Below are positions 18,778-27,975 of a stretch of DNA of 64,000 bases, one piece after another; position 1 is the first letter of the stretch, and each line of letters begins with the position of its first letter. The stretch lies in assembly GCA_964621615.1 (NCBI GenBank), contig CAZUMW010000015.1, forward strand, positions 22,852 to 86,851, given 5' to 3'. The position numbers and the translations under genes are program-made. A model generated the notes under the pieces. It was not told where the DNA came from and did not search any database. It saw only the letters and a list, made by a program, of their open reading frames with translations. The DNA is from CAZUMW01 sp964621615 (lineage in GTDB: Bacteria > Desulfobacterota > WTBG01 > CAIYCZ01 > CAIRTM01).

Positions 18778-19701
18778 CTATGAATACGTTTCGACTCTGT
18801 TTCTGCCGTTTTCTTTAGCGGTGTATAATGCTTCATCTGCAAAACGGATGAGTTCGCTGTGGCTTTCAGGAGAGTTTTCAGGCATAGAGGCGATTCCGAG
18901 GCTGATGGTTACATATATTTTTGTGCCGTTGAAAATGAAATCATATTTTTCAACATTTTCACGAATACGCTCAGCAAGTATAAGAGATTCCTCAAGGTCG
19001 GTGTGAGGCAGGGTTATTGCGAATTCCTCACCGCCATAGCGGGCGGCCATATCAACATCACGTATACTGTTCTGAAGAATGGCGGCAAGAGATTTCAGTA
19101 TATCATCGCCTGCCTGGTGGCCGTGCGTATCGTTGATTTTTTTAAAATGATCTATGTCAAGAAGAACACAACCGAGCGGGTATGCATATCTTCTCGCACG
19201 GTTATATTCATCCAAAATGCTTTCCTGAAAATGGCGGTGGTTGAACAGATTGGTCAAGCCGTCTTTTTTAATGAGCTCTTCAAGCATCCTGTTTTTTTTC
19301 TGAAGCTCATCCCAGAGGTTTTTCATTTTTATCTGTGTTTCAACCCTCGCCTGAAGCTCACCATGGTCAAACGGTTTCGTAACGTAATCAGCTGCTCCGA
19401 TTTCAAGCCCGCGTATTTTATCAACAGAGTCGGTTTTACTGGTCACCATGATTATGGGAATATCTTTTGTGGTCTTATCGCTTTTAAGGTGCCTGCATGC
19501 TTCATGACCATCCATTTCAGGCATCATAACATCAAGCAGAATAACGTCGGGACGAAAGCTTTTTGCAGTATCAATGGCAATTTTTCCGTTCTCCGCTGTT
19601 GTTACTTCGTAATTTTTCTTGGTCAGCAGCGTTGTGGCAAGACGCCTGATAACTTCATTATCATCAACCACAAGAACTTTGTTTTTATTATTTTCATCCA
19701 T
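18778..19701 (-). CDS. Response regulator with GGDEF diguanylate cyclase output
   Basis: A receiver (about residues 8-125, acceptor Asp in LLDVMMPEMDG, Lys in YVTKPF) is joined by a short coiled coil to a GGDEF domain (about 145-305). The active site reads RYGGEEF, a functional variant. An RxxD inhibitory c-di-GMP site (RDVD) sits exactly five residues before it. It probably makes c-di-GMP when phosphorylated, as in PleD/WspR-type proteins. I use the ATG at 19701, 17 codons inside the longest frame, because it starts just before the receiver and follows a GAGAAA stretch. The next gene is the hybrid kinase, a likely partner. Confidence 0.92.
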   Translation of the reverse strand: MDENNKNKVLVVDDNEVIRRLATTLLTKKNYEVTTAENGKIAIDTAKSFRPDVILLDVMMPEMDGHEACRHLKSDKTTKDIPIIMVTSKTDSVDKIRGLEIGAADYVTKPFDHGELQARVETQIKMKNLWDELQKKNRMLEELIKKDGLTNLFNHRHFQESILDEYNRARRYAYPLGCVLLDIDHFKKINDTHGHQAGDDILKSLAAILQNSIRDVDMAARYGGEEFAITLPHTDLEESLILAERIRENVEKYDFIFNGTKIYVTISLGIASMPENSPESHSELIRFADEALYTAKENGRNRVETYS

Positions 19702-19796
19702 ATACTTATTTCTCGACGAAAAATAACGCAACTTTACCCGGCATATCTCCAAATTGATTCTGCTTAACTAATTATATTAAAAATAACCAACATAAA

Positions 19797-21959
19797 TCAA
19801 AGGGTTTCGCCAAGCCCTTTAAGATAAAATATATAATTTATCCTCGTGTCATCCACCCGTCCGGCTGTGTCACCATCTGTTTCAAGTGATACGCGAAACC
19901 CCCAGCACTGTGCGCTGTAATCAAATCCGATTTCAGTATCAAATTCTTCGCTTGTATTATAGTCATACCGCACATCGAAAAAAAGATACACTGGCTTAAA
20001 AAGGCACAGTCGTCCCTCAAGGTCAAGTATTTCAAAATAATGTCTGTCATACCGGTATTCGAGCTCTATAAACTCATCCTCCTCATTATGCCAGTGCAGA
20101 AGCACATTATAATACCGCAGGCTGTTGGAATAGGTAGAGTATGCACACTTTGATTTAAAATAAAGAGACCTTAACAGATCAAACCTGACCTCTGTAAATA
20201 TATCGGAAAATTCGCGATCACGGCTCCCCCACTCATAGATGCCGCGACTTGGATCAGTGAAATGGAATGACTGCCCGATTAAAAAATAACCTATTTCATA
20301 TTCTGAAAGACCTCCCCTGTTATCCGACGACAGTACGGTAAAACGGTTCTTTATGTAATAGCGCACCGAATGACGGGTATAGAAGCGATCGGGCATGTCA
20401 AAGCGGGGATAATCGCGCTGATCGATATAGGGTATGTATTCATACAGCAGGCCCGGTTCGACAGTATGCTTGAGTTTTTTTATTCTGCTTCCCGCTATGG
20501 TAAATGTTTTATAAAAAGTCGCGGTCAGCTCAGCCCTTACGCTTGGGAATACGCCGCCGGTATCATAATCATCGTCTTCATCAACATCCATATACGATAA
20601 GCCGCGCAAGCCAAATTCAGGATTGAAGCGCAGCCACCCATTATATGCCATAGGTAAGGATATTTTTGGAAATACGTCGACACGGTGGCCTTTCTCACCC
20701 TTTTCGCGCCAGAAGTAATCATAGGCCGAATCGAGCTGATAATACAGCGGGGTCTCTCCAATCTGAAGCTTTTTAGTTGAATAGATAACCTGCGGAAGTC
20801 GCTGCAGCACATATTCATTGCTCTGCCTGAGATCTTTATATGCGTTTACGTTCAGCACAAGCTGTGAGGAATCCCAGTTTTTAGTAAAAAAAACTGCGGA
20901 TTCATCCTTTTCAAACGAGCGGCAGTCCTTTTTGCTCAAGGCTCCCTTTGAGCGCTTTACCACCCGCTTGTAATCGTGGTAAAATTCACGGTCAGTGATA
21001 TGTGAGCCGTGGGCTTTAACATAAGCGCTGTCTGTAAAATAATGTTCGCCTTCGAAATGCACATATCCCCTGAATTTGTCCCGGTCGCGCGGATCGCGGT
21101 ACACATGGTCATAATACCGGTCCTGCTCATGAGCCATATACCCGTATAACTGGCCTCTTGTTTTATCAGACAGCCTGAATCGGTACTCCATGCCGCTGCC
21201 GAATCCCTTCCGTGAAGTCGTGTCGAGCCAGAAAGTCGCATCCGTGTTTTCTGATATCGCCCAGAAAAAAGAATTACCCATTGCCCAGCCGAGCCGCTCT
21301 GAATGACCCAGCTCGGGAGTAAGAAATCCGCTCTGCCGCTCGCGTTTCACAGGAAAAATCGCCCAGGGTACATACATAAGGGGAAGCCCCTTGACGTTAA
21401 ATGTGCTGTGTTTTACCACAGCGTACCCTTCAATTGTCACATCGATATGAGAGGCGTCAATCCGCCATGGCGGGCTGTCACCCTCACAGGTGGTAATGGT
21501 TCCCTTTGTTACGTTATAGCTGTTTGGTCCCGTCTTTTTTATTTCCCTTCCCTGTATATATATATTTTCCTGCTTTATTTTTACCCGCGCATGATAGACA
21601 ACGCCGACCTGGGTATCCAGGTTGATATCAAATGAATCACAAAATATTACATCTTTACCCTGATACAGTGCTACATCGCCTCTGGCCTGCGTGTCTTTTG
21701 TGACAAGGTTCATGGTAATGTGATCGGCTTCAAGCCGACGGTCGCCCTGGGTGATCTCAACCGAACCGTCAGCTTTTAAGATATTGCCCTTTTTGTCATA
21801 GTGCATCCGGTTGGCTGTAACATTAACCGGCAGCCCTTCATAGTCCTCATTGTCTAAGGGCCTTTTCCTGGAAAAAGCATATGGGCTATTGCACAGCATA
21901 CCCGTGAACATAATCATGGATATGATGACAATGAATTTTACTTTCATAGTATGTTTCAT
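19797..21959 (-). CDS. lptD: LPS-assembly outer membrane protein LptD
   Basis: The 720-residue protein starts with a signal peptide (about 1-30). An OstA/LptA-like beta-jellyroll (about 45-150) follows, recognisable from NRMHYDKKGNILKADGSVEI and the LEADHITM step. The LptD signature CEGDSPPWRIDASHIDV and KGLPLMYVPWAIFPVK precede a long barrel rich in aromatic and charged residues, ending GLGETL. LptD inserts lipopolysaccharide into the outer leaflet with LptE. Its presence shows the organism has an LPS-type outer membrane. The folC stop is 47 bases upstream. Few cysteines are visible, so the E. coli disulfide scheme need not apply. Confidence 0.93.
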   Translation of the reverse strand: MKHTMKVKFIVIISMIMFTGMLCNSPYAFSRKRPLDNEDYEGLPVNVTANRMHYDKKGNILKADGSVEITQGDRRLEADHITMNLVTKDTQARGDVALYQGKDVIFCDSFDINLDTQVGVVYHARVKIKQENIYIQGREIKKTGPNSYNVTKGTITTCEGDSPPWRIDASHIDVTIEGYAVVKHSTFNVKGLPLMYVPWAIFPVKRERQSGFLTPELGHSERLGWAMGNSFFWAISENTDATFWLDTTSRKGFGSGMEYRFRLSDKTRGQLYGYMAHEQDRYYDHVYRDPRDRDKFRGYVHFEGEHYFTDSAYVKAHGSHITDREFYHDYKRVVKRSKGALSKKDCRSFEKDESAVFFTKNWDSSQLVLNVNAYKDLRQSNEYVLQRLPQVIYSTKKLQIGETPLYYQLDSAYDYFWREKGEKGHRVDVFPKISLPMAYNGWLRFNPEFGLRGLSYMDVDEDDDYDTGGVFPSVRAELTATFYKTFTIAGSRIKKLKHTVEPGLLYEYIPYIDQRDYPRFDMPDRFYTRHSVRYYIKNRFTVLSSDNRGGLSEYEIGYFLIGQSFHFTDPSRGIYEWGSRDREFSDIFTEVRFDLLRSLYFKSKCAYSTYSNSLRYYNVLLHWHNEEDEFIELEYRYDRHYFEILDLEGRLCLFKPVYLFFDVRYDYNTSEEFDTEIGFDYSAQCWGFRVSLETDGDTAGRVDDTRINYIFYLKGLGETL

Positions 21960-22006
21960 GTCAGCATCTAACCCCGGAGCATATAAGCTATACTCTGCTG
22001 CAGCCG

Positions 22007-23311
22007 CTACATTCCAATCGGCCGTGTATCCGTGCAGCCATCAAGCAAAAAAGCACGGGCCTCAGCAACGACAAAAAGAGACCCGGTAACACATATGCAG
22101 TCATCTTTGCAGCAGGTATCAAGTGCATGTAAAACCGCAGAGGAGGTACTATCATACCACAATATTTGTTCCTGCAAAGAAAATTTGACCCTGCTCATTA
22201 TGTCACTCTGCAATGCTGCCCGCTTCATTGCTGGAGGACAAAAAAAACATCCGGAGGCAATCGGCATATATATGTCAATCATCCTTTCAATCTGTTTGTC
22301 TTTCATAATTCCGAATATAAAATACAGTTTTTTGCCCTTTGTGCGGGAAAGCAGCGCGTCGCGCAGCACGGCCCATGCTGCCGGATTATGTGCACCGTCA
22401 ACAATGATCAGAGGATGATCACGAATCGTTTCAAATCTGCCCGGCCACACCGTGGAGGCTATGCCCGCTTTAACCTGATCAGCATTTACTGAAAAACGGG
22501 TATCACATGAAAGCAGCTCAGCAGCAGCGATGGCGAGCGTTGCGTTCTGTTTCTGGTAATCCCCGGGGAGCGGGCTTTGCACACCCTGTATGGTCCACCG
22601 ATCGCTTATATAGTCGAAAGAGATATCATCGCGGTTGTGACAGATGAATGACTCTCCGGATAGAAAAAAACGGCTCGAGCAGGATATGCATGCCTCTTTC
22701 AGCATATGCTGGATCGCCGGCTGAGCTGCGGCGGTTATGAGCGGAGTAGCGGGCTTGATAATTCCCGCCTTTTCACGTGCGATTTCTTCAAGGGTGCCTC
22801 CAAGGTACTGCATGTGATCATAATCAATGGTGGTTATAATTGAAAGCATAGGATTAATCACATTTGTTGCATCAAACCTCCCGCCAAGACCGGTTTCAAC
22901 AATAACCGGCTCGGCTCCGGCCTGCGCAAAATAGCTGAAAGCCATAGCTGTAACAAATTCAAAAAAAGTAATAGCGCCAAGGTCATGAGTGCGGCACAGC
23001 AGGCGTATTTCATCGGCAAGGCCTACTACCGCATCCTGCGTAATGTATTCGTTTCCTATTCGAATCCGCTCGCGGAAATCGCTGAGATGGGGTGATGTGT
23101 ACAGCCCGGCCCTGTATCCGCTGTGCGTGTAAACAGCATGCAGAAATGCTGCGGTTGATCCTTTTCCATTACTGCCCGCAATATGAATACAGGACAGACG
23201 CTTATGAGGGTCACCGAGCAAAGAAAGCAGTTTTGTAATGTTTTTCAAGCCCAGCTTGATACCATGGAGCTGCAAATCATACATCCACTGAATCGTCTCG
23301 GGATAATTCAT
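22007..23311 (-). CDS. folC: Folylpolyglutamate synthase / dihydrofolate synthase
   Basis: A 434-residue Mur-ligase family enzyme adding glutamate to dihydropteroate or folates. The ATP loop is IAGSNGKGST, followed by LYTSPHLSDFRERI, the ETGLGGRFDATN segment, TTIDYDHMQYLG with the family His, and REKAGIIK. The C-terminal domain has VDGAHNPAAW and IFGIMKDK. Length is typical of bifunctional FolC. It is downstream of trpA by 69 bases on the same strand and may be the promoter-distal gene of the trp transcript. Confidence 0.94.
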   Translation of the reverse strand: MNYPETIQWMYDLQLHGIKLGLKNITKLLSLLGDPHKRLSCIHIAGSNGKGSTAAFLHAVYTHSGYRAGLYTSPHLSDFRERIRIGNEYITQDAVVGLADEIRLLCRTHDLGAITFFEFVTAMAFSYFAQAGAEPVIVETGLGGRFDATNVINPMLSIITTIDYDHMQYLGGTLEEIAREKAGIIKPATPLITAAAQPAIQHMLKEACISCSSRFFLSGESFICHNRDDISFDYISDRWTIQGVQSPLPGDYQKQNATLAIAAAELLSCDTRFSVNADQVKAGIASTVWPGRFETIRDHPLIIVDGAHNPAAWAVLRDALLSRTKGKKLYFIFGIMKDKQIERMIDIYMPIASGCFFCPPAMKRAALQSDIMSRVKFSLQEQILWYDSTSSAVLHALDTCCKDDCICVTGSLFVVAEARAFLLDGCTDTRPIGM

Positions 23312-23380
23312 CGGGGTGCTATTTGTTGTAGCGGTTTGTGTTAAGGCTTTTGAGGTGGTGTGATGCCGGCGCCGTGATAC

Positions 23381-24199
23381 TCATGCGGTTGTTGGGTCAG
23401 ATCTCCTGGTAGCCGCCTTAAGTGAAGCGGTAAATGATCCAACTTTATCAAGCATATCCGGGCTGCCAAGATGTGCTTCCATTGTTTTTATAATAGCGCT
23501 GCCCACAATGACAGCATCCGCAATTTCTGAGACTTCTTTTACGTGATCGGGAGTTGATATGCCAAAGCCGATTCCAACCGGCAGATGGATATGTTTTTTT
23601 ATCCGATCAATGTAGGAAGCCAGCTCCTTGTCAAGCGATGCGCGGGCGCCTGTTACTCCGGTTACCGATACAAAGTACACAAATCCAGAGGCGTTGCCTG
23701 CCACAAGAGAGATTCTGTGCACATCGCTGGTCGGAGCAAGCAGAAAAATAATATCCAGGCCGTATTGCTCTGCAGCCCTTTTCATAAAGGATGCTTCCTC
23801 GGGAGGCAGATCAACAATAAGGAAGCCGTCCACGCCCGCATCGGCGGCATCGCGCGCAATACGCTCCACGCCATAGTGATAAAAGGGATTATAATACCCG
23901 AACAGAATGACCGGAACAGATGAATAGCTTCTCAAGTTTTTCACCTGTTCGAGCACATTGTGAATGGAAAAATTATCGTTTTTAAGCGCCCGCTGGGATG
24001 CTGCCTGTATTGTCGGGCCGTCCGCCATGGGATCGGAAAACGGGATGCCGAGCTCTATAATATCCGCTCCGCTGTCCACAAGGCATTTCAACAGCTTGCC
24101 CGTAGTATTGTAATCCGGGTCACCTGCCGTTATGAAGGGGATAAATGCAATTTCGTTTTTAATTTTCAACTGCTCAAAAACCTGCTGAATTCGTGACAT
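23381..24199 (-). CDS. trpA: Tryptophan synthase alpha chain
   Basis: The 272-residue TIM barrel cleaves indole-3-glycerol phosphate to indole and glyceraldehyde 3-phosphate. The catalytic glutamate and aspartate are in IIELGIPFSDPMADGP. The phosphate-binding end has VGIGFGISTPDHV and DAVIVGSAI. The mobile loop reads SVTGVTGARASL. It is the last trp gene, 39 bases after trpB, as in the usual trpBA order. Confidence 0.97.
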   Translation of the reverse strand: MSRIQQVFEQLKIKNEIAFIPFITAGDPDYNTTGKLLKCLVDSGADIIELGIPFSDPMADGPTIQAASQRALKNDNFSIHNVLEQVKNLRSYSSVPVILFGYYNPFYHYGVERIARDAADAGVDGFLIVDLPPEEASFMKRAAEQYGLDIIFLLAPTSDVHRISLVAGNASGFVYFVSVTGVTGARASLDKELASYIDRIKKHIHLPVGIGFGISTPDHVKEVSEIADAVIVGSAIIKTMEAHLGSPDMLDKVGSFTASLKAATRRSDPTTA

Positions 24200-24238
24200 G
24201 CGGCTCTCTCCGGTATAAATGTTCCGGCCCCGAACGGG

Positions 24239-25426
24239 TCACAGCTCTATATGCAGCTCATCTGCAACAATATGGATGTCCTTGTCACCTCTGCCGGAAA
24301 GGCAAATAACTGCGATGGTATCTTTTTTCATCTCTGCAGCATGCTTCATTATGTATGCAACTGCGTGGGAGCTTTCAAGCGCCGGGATGATCCCCTCGCT
24401 TCGCGACAGCTCCTGAAACGCCGAAATGGCTTCATCATCGGTGACGGCAAGATAGCGAACGCGACCCCTTTCCTTCAGATAGCTGTGCTCAGGCCCGACG
24501 CCTGGATAGTCAAGCCCGGGAGCTATGGAGTGAGCAGGAAGCACCTGCCCGTGCCTGTCCTGAAGCAGATAGCTTTTTGCTCCGTGCAGTATCCCCGGCT
24601 CGCCGTCCGCAAGCGGTGCCGAATGAGGGCCTTTCCCGATGCCGCGCCCGGCTGCCTCAACACCCACAAGGCTTACATTTTCATCATCGAGAAAGGGGTA
24701 AAACATACCCATTGCATTGCTCCCTCCGCCGACACATGCGGTAATAATATCGGGCAGCCTGCCCTCTTTGTCCATTATTTGCCTTTTAGTTTCTTCGCCG
24801 ATAACGCACTGGAAATCACGAACCATCATCGGGTATGGATGCGGGCCGGCAACAGATCCGATAATGTAAAACGTGTCCTTAACATAGGTTATCCAGTCAC
24901 GCATCGCCTCGTTCATTGCATCTTTAAGCGTGCAGGTACCGGACGTGACCGGTATAACGCGGGCGCCGAGCAGCTTCATCCTGAACACATTGAGCGACTG
25001 CCGCTTTACATCCTCGGATCCCATAAATATATCACACGAGAGACCGAAGCGGGCGGCAACCGTAGCAGTGGCAACGCCGTGCTGTCCGGCGCCGGTTTCT
25101 GCTATAATCCGCGTTTTACCCATGCGCCGCGCAAGCAGAATCTGTCCGACGGTATTGTTTATTTTGTGCGCACCGGTATGATTTAAATCCTCACGCTTCA
25201 AATATACCTTTATGCCGTATTTTTCCGAAAAGCGCTCCGCGAAATAGAGTGGGTTTTCCCTGCCGACATATTCCTTCAGGTAATAGCTGAGCTCCTGCCG
25301 AAAGACAGGGTCATCGCGATGCTGCCCGTATGCTCTTTCAAGCTCAATAAGCGCGGGCATCAATGTTTCTGAAACATAACGCCCACCGTATTCACCAAAA
25401 CATCCTTTTGAATCAGGAAGCTTCAT
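24239..25426 (-). CDS. trpB: Tryptophan synthase beta chain
   Basis: The 395-residue PLP enzyme condenses indole with serine. The Schiff-base lysine is in NHTGAHKINN, the catalytic glutamate region is ETGAGQHGVATA, and the phosphate-binding loop is CVGGGSNAMG. The N-terminus GCFGEYGGRYVSETLMPAL is the TrpB1 type that partners TrpA. No separate TrpB2 is present. Only 43 bases separate its start from the trpC stop, leaving no room for trpF. Confidence 0.98.
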   Translation of the reverse strand: MKLPDSKGCFGEYGGRYVSETLMPALIELERAYGQHRDDPVFRQELSYYLKEYVGRENPLYFAERFSEKYGIKVYLKREDLNHTGAHKINNTVGQILLARRMGKTRIIAETGAGQHGVATATVAARFGLSCDIFMGSEDVKRQSLNVFRMKLLGARVIPVTSGTCTLKDAMNEAMRDWITYVKDTFYIIGSVAGPHPYPMMVRDFQCVIGEETKRQIMDKEGRLPDIITACVGGGSNAMGMFYPFLDDENVSLVGVEAAGRGIGKGPHSAPLADGEPGILHGAKSYLLQDRHGQVLPAHSIAPGLDYPGVGPEHSYLKERGRVRYLAVTDDEAISAFQELSRSEGIIPALESSHAVAYIMKHAAEMKKDTIAVICLSGRGDKDIHIVADELHIEL

Positions 25427-25469
25427 ATCAGCTCCAAATCGATTTTTTTACATACATATACCCGACCGT

Positions 25470-26252
25470 TTACGGGCAGATAAGCTCAAAAAGCTTTTTC
25501 CCCGGCGACGGCGCGCGCACAAGAGACTCTCCAATCAGGAAAGCGTCAACGCCGGCATCGATCAAGCGAATAATGTCCTGTCGAGTGGAGATTCCGCTTT
25601 CGGTAACGACCATCACCTGATCAGGTATATCAGCAACGAGTTCGATTGTTGTCCGAATATCTGTATCAAATGTATAGAGATTTCTGTTATTTATACCGCA
25701 TATTTTAATATCTGCATGAAGGGCTTTTTGAAGTTCGTCACGCGTGTGAACCTCAACAATAACATCCATATGAAGCGATTCAGCAAGCCCGTGCAGCTCT
25801 GCAAGCTGATCTTCCGATAGCACGGCCGCTATAAGCAGCAGTGCATCTGCGCCACTCACCCGCGATTCATATATCTGATACGGGTCAAAAACAAAATCCT
25901 TTCTGAAAACAGGTATTGAAACACGGTTCTTTATTTCTGTCAAATAGTTAAGGCTGCCGCTGAAAAACTTCTCATCAGTCAGCACTGATATAGCTGCCGC
26001 GCCGTTAATTTCATACTCACGGGCTATTTCCAGCGGATCAAAGTCGCTCCGGATAATCCCCTTTGAGGGAGAGGCCTTTTTAACCTCGGCAATAATGCGT
26101 ATATCGCTGTCATGGCGTTTCTGCAATGCAGACGAAAGCGACCGCGTCTCAGCACATTCACGTACTGATGATTTCAAATTCTCAAGCGAAACAGCCCGCT
26201 TTATAACGGAAAGCTCGGTTTTTTTATGATGCATTATAGTATCGAGGATCAT
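25470..26252 (-). CDS. trpC: Indole-3-glycerol phosphate synthase
   Basis: A 260-residue TIM-barrel enzyme closing the indole ring from CdRP. Conserved IIAEVKKASPSKGIIR, VLTDEKFFSGSL, VFRKDFVFDPYQIYE, GINNRNLYTF and TESGISTRQD are all visible. It is monofunctional: the C-terminus ends at about 260 and carries no phosphoribosylanthranilate isomerase domain as in the E. coli fusion. Its ATG overlaps the trpD stop. Confidence 0.97.
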   Translation of the reverse strand: MILDTIMHHKKTELSVIKRAVSLENLKSSVRECAETRSLSSALQKRHDSDIRIIAEVKKASPSKGIIRSDFDPLEIAREYEINGAAAISVLTDEKFFSGSLNYLTEIKNRVSIPVFRKDFVFDPYQIYESRVSGADALLLIAAVLSEDQLAELHGLAESLHMDVIVEVHTRDELQKALHADIKICGINNRNLYTFDTDIRTTIELVADIPDQVMVVTESGISTRQDIIRLIDAGVDAFLIGESLVRAPSPGKKLFELICP

Positions 26253-27274
26253 TTTCCGCTCATCTTTGTAGTTGCGGCACGTAAATCATGAAGCTTGTTA
26301 AGCGCTTTTCCCGAATCTATCGATTCCTGTGCCCGTGCTACCGACTCTTGTATGTCTGTAATGTTGAGCGCCATTCCGATCGCAGAGGCGGCGTTCATAC
26401 ATACTATATCGCGGTGAACACCTGCCTCACCCTGCAGAATGCGTATAATAATTTCAGCATTTTCGGGAGGATCAGCCCCACGGATGTTTTTAATGAGCGA
26501 TTCCTCGAAACCGTAATCTGCAGGGTGAATCATATATGAGGTAACGGCACCGTCAATAAGCTCGCTTGCATGTGTGCCGCCGCCCATAGTGATTTCATCG
26601 AGCCCATCCTCACCGCACACAACAAGTGCTCTTTTTTTGCCCAGCTTACGAACTACGTGTGCAATGATCTCAGTCAAATGCGGTGCATATACGCCGATAA
26701 GCTGTACCGGTGCATCTGCAGGGTTGGTAAGCGGGCCGAGCATATTGAAAATCGTTCGAATGCCGGTTTCGCGGCGTGCGTTTGCCGCATATTTCATGGC
26801 AAGATGCAGCTTCTGGGCAAACAGGAAACCAATGCCTACCTCATCAATGCACCGGCCGATATCCTTTGGAATAAGATCTATTTTAATACCGAGCTGCTCA
26901 AAAACGTCAGCGCTTCCGCATCTGCTCGATACCGAGCGGTTGCCGTGTTTAGCAACGCGAACACCTGCACCGGACGCCACAAAAGATGATGCAGTTGAAA
27001 TGTTAAATGAGCATGACAAATCCCCGCCGGTGCCCACTATATCGACAAGGTCCTCACGATCCGCGACGGGCACTGACAGTGCTTTCTCCCTCATTACTGA
27101 CGCGGCGCCCGTTATTTCCTCTACGGTTTCCCCCTTCATGCGCAGGGCGGTAATCAGCGAGGCAATCTGGGCGTCTGTCGCCTCGCCATCCATGATTTCA
27201 TTCATGGATGATTTCATTTCATGCTCGGATAAGTCCTGCCCGTCAACCGCTTTCTTAATGGCATCACGAATCAT
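26249..27274 (-). CDS. trpD: Anthranilate phosphoribosyltransferase
   Basis: The enzyme joins anthranilate to PRPP. From the ATG at 27274 it has 341 residues; the longer frame would need a TTG start. The PRPP loop DIVGTGGD, FNISTASSFVASGAGVRVAKHGNRS, the KLHLAMKY segment and NMLGPLTNP are diagnostic. It is not fused to TrpG. The downstream trpC overlaps it by four bases, and trpG is about 100 bases upstream. Confidence 0.97.
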   Translation of the reverse strand: MIRDAIKKAVDGQDLSEHEMKSSMNEIMDGEATDAQIASLITALRMKGETVEEITGAASVMREKALSVPVADREDLVDIVGTGGDLSCSFNISTASSFVASGAGVRVAKHGNRSVSSRCGSADVFEQLGIKIDLIPKDIGRCIDEVGIGFLFAQKLHLAMKYAANARRETGIRTIFNMLGPLTNPADAPVQLIGVYAPHLTEIIAHVVRKLGKKRALVVCGEDGLDEITMGGGTHASELIDGAVTSYMIHPADYGFEESLIKNIRGADPPENAEIIIRILQGEAGVHRDIVCMNAASAIGMALNITDIQESVARAQESIDSGKALNKLHDLRAATTKMSGK

Positions 27275-27375
27275 CAGTCTATTCAGCAAAAAAAAGTGAA
27301 TGAAATCATTGCCCTGGCGGGGATACTCATGTCAGGAATACCGTATGTGCCGGTGCGGCTATAAATATATTACTG

Positions 27376-27972
27376 TTATGCTCGGGTGCGATTTGCACGG
27401 AAGCGATCAGACAGCCGAATAAAATTATGTAACAGCGCACGTCCCTGATCTGTCAGAATTGACTCTGGATGGAACTGAATCCCCTCAACAAAGAATTGTT
27501 TATGCGACAGTCCCATTATTTCGTCGTGTTCGGTTGTCGCGGTTATGTCCAGACAATCAGGAAGCCCGCGGGGGTCTATAATAAGAGAGTGATATCGGGT
27601 TGCTTCAAAGCCCTGAGGGATCCCGCTGAACAGCCGGGAATCAAAATGCCGTATATGTGAAACCTTACCATGCATTATCCTCCCGGCTCTGATGACACGT
27701 GCGCCGAATGCCTCACCGATGCACTGATGGCCGAGGCACACGCCAAGCATGGGAATACGGCCGGCAAACTCTGCAATCACCTGTTTTGATATGCCGGCGT
27801 TATCCGGCCTGCCCGGCCCGGGGGATATCACAATCTGCCTCGGCGAAAGGCGTTCAATCCTGTCCAGGGTTATTTTATCATTGCGCACAACTTTGACCGA
27901 GACCCCGAGATCCCCGAAGTATTGCACGAGATTATAGGTGAATGAATCATAGTTATCTATCATGAGCAGCAT
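27376..27972 (-). CDS. trpG: Anthranilate synthase glutamine amidotransferase subunit
   Basis: A 198-residue class I amidotransferase supplying ammonia to TrpE. It shows MIDNYDSFTYNL at the start, the oxyanion SPGPGRP, the nucleophile Cys in LGVCLGHQ and the catalytic His-x-Glu in QFHPESI. Such subunits may be shared with para-aminobenzoate synthase; adjacency to trpE (three bases between stop and start) points to tryptophan. folC downstream in the same group leaves a folate link possible. Confidence 0.96.
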   Translation of the reverse strand: MLLMIDNYDSFTYNLVQYFGDLGVSVKVVRNDKITLDRIERLSPRQIVISPGPGRPDNAGISKQVIAEFAGRIPMLGVCLGHQCIGEAFGARVIRAGRIMHGKVSHIRHFDSRLFSGIPQGFEATRYHSLIIDPRGLPDCLDITATTEHDEIMGLSHKQFFVEGIQFHPESILTDQGRALLHNFIRLSDRFRANRTRA

Positions 27973-27975
27973 CGT

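Noticed and set aside
18859..19767. Long + strand frame of 302 codons
   Set aside because: It is the complement of the receiver-GGDEF gene, whose - strand product has full motifs. The + strand translation has no recognisable domain.
24251..25186. Long + strand frame of 311 codons
   Set aside because: It is antisense to trpB, which is complete and typical.
26574..27299. + strand frame of 241 codons
   Set aside because: It is antisense to trpD and rich in Ser/Pro, as often happens opposite alpha/beta coding sequence.
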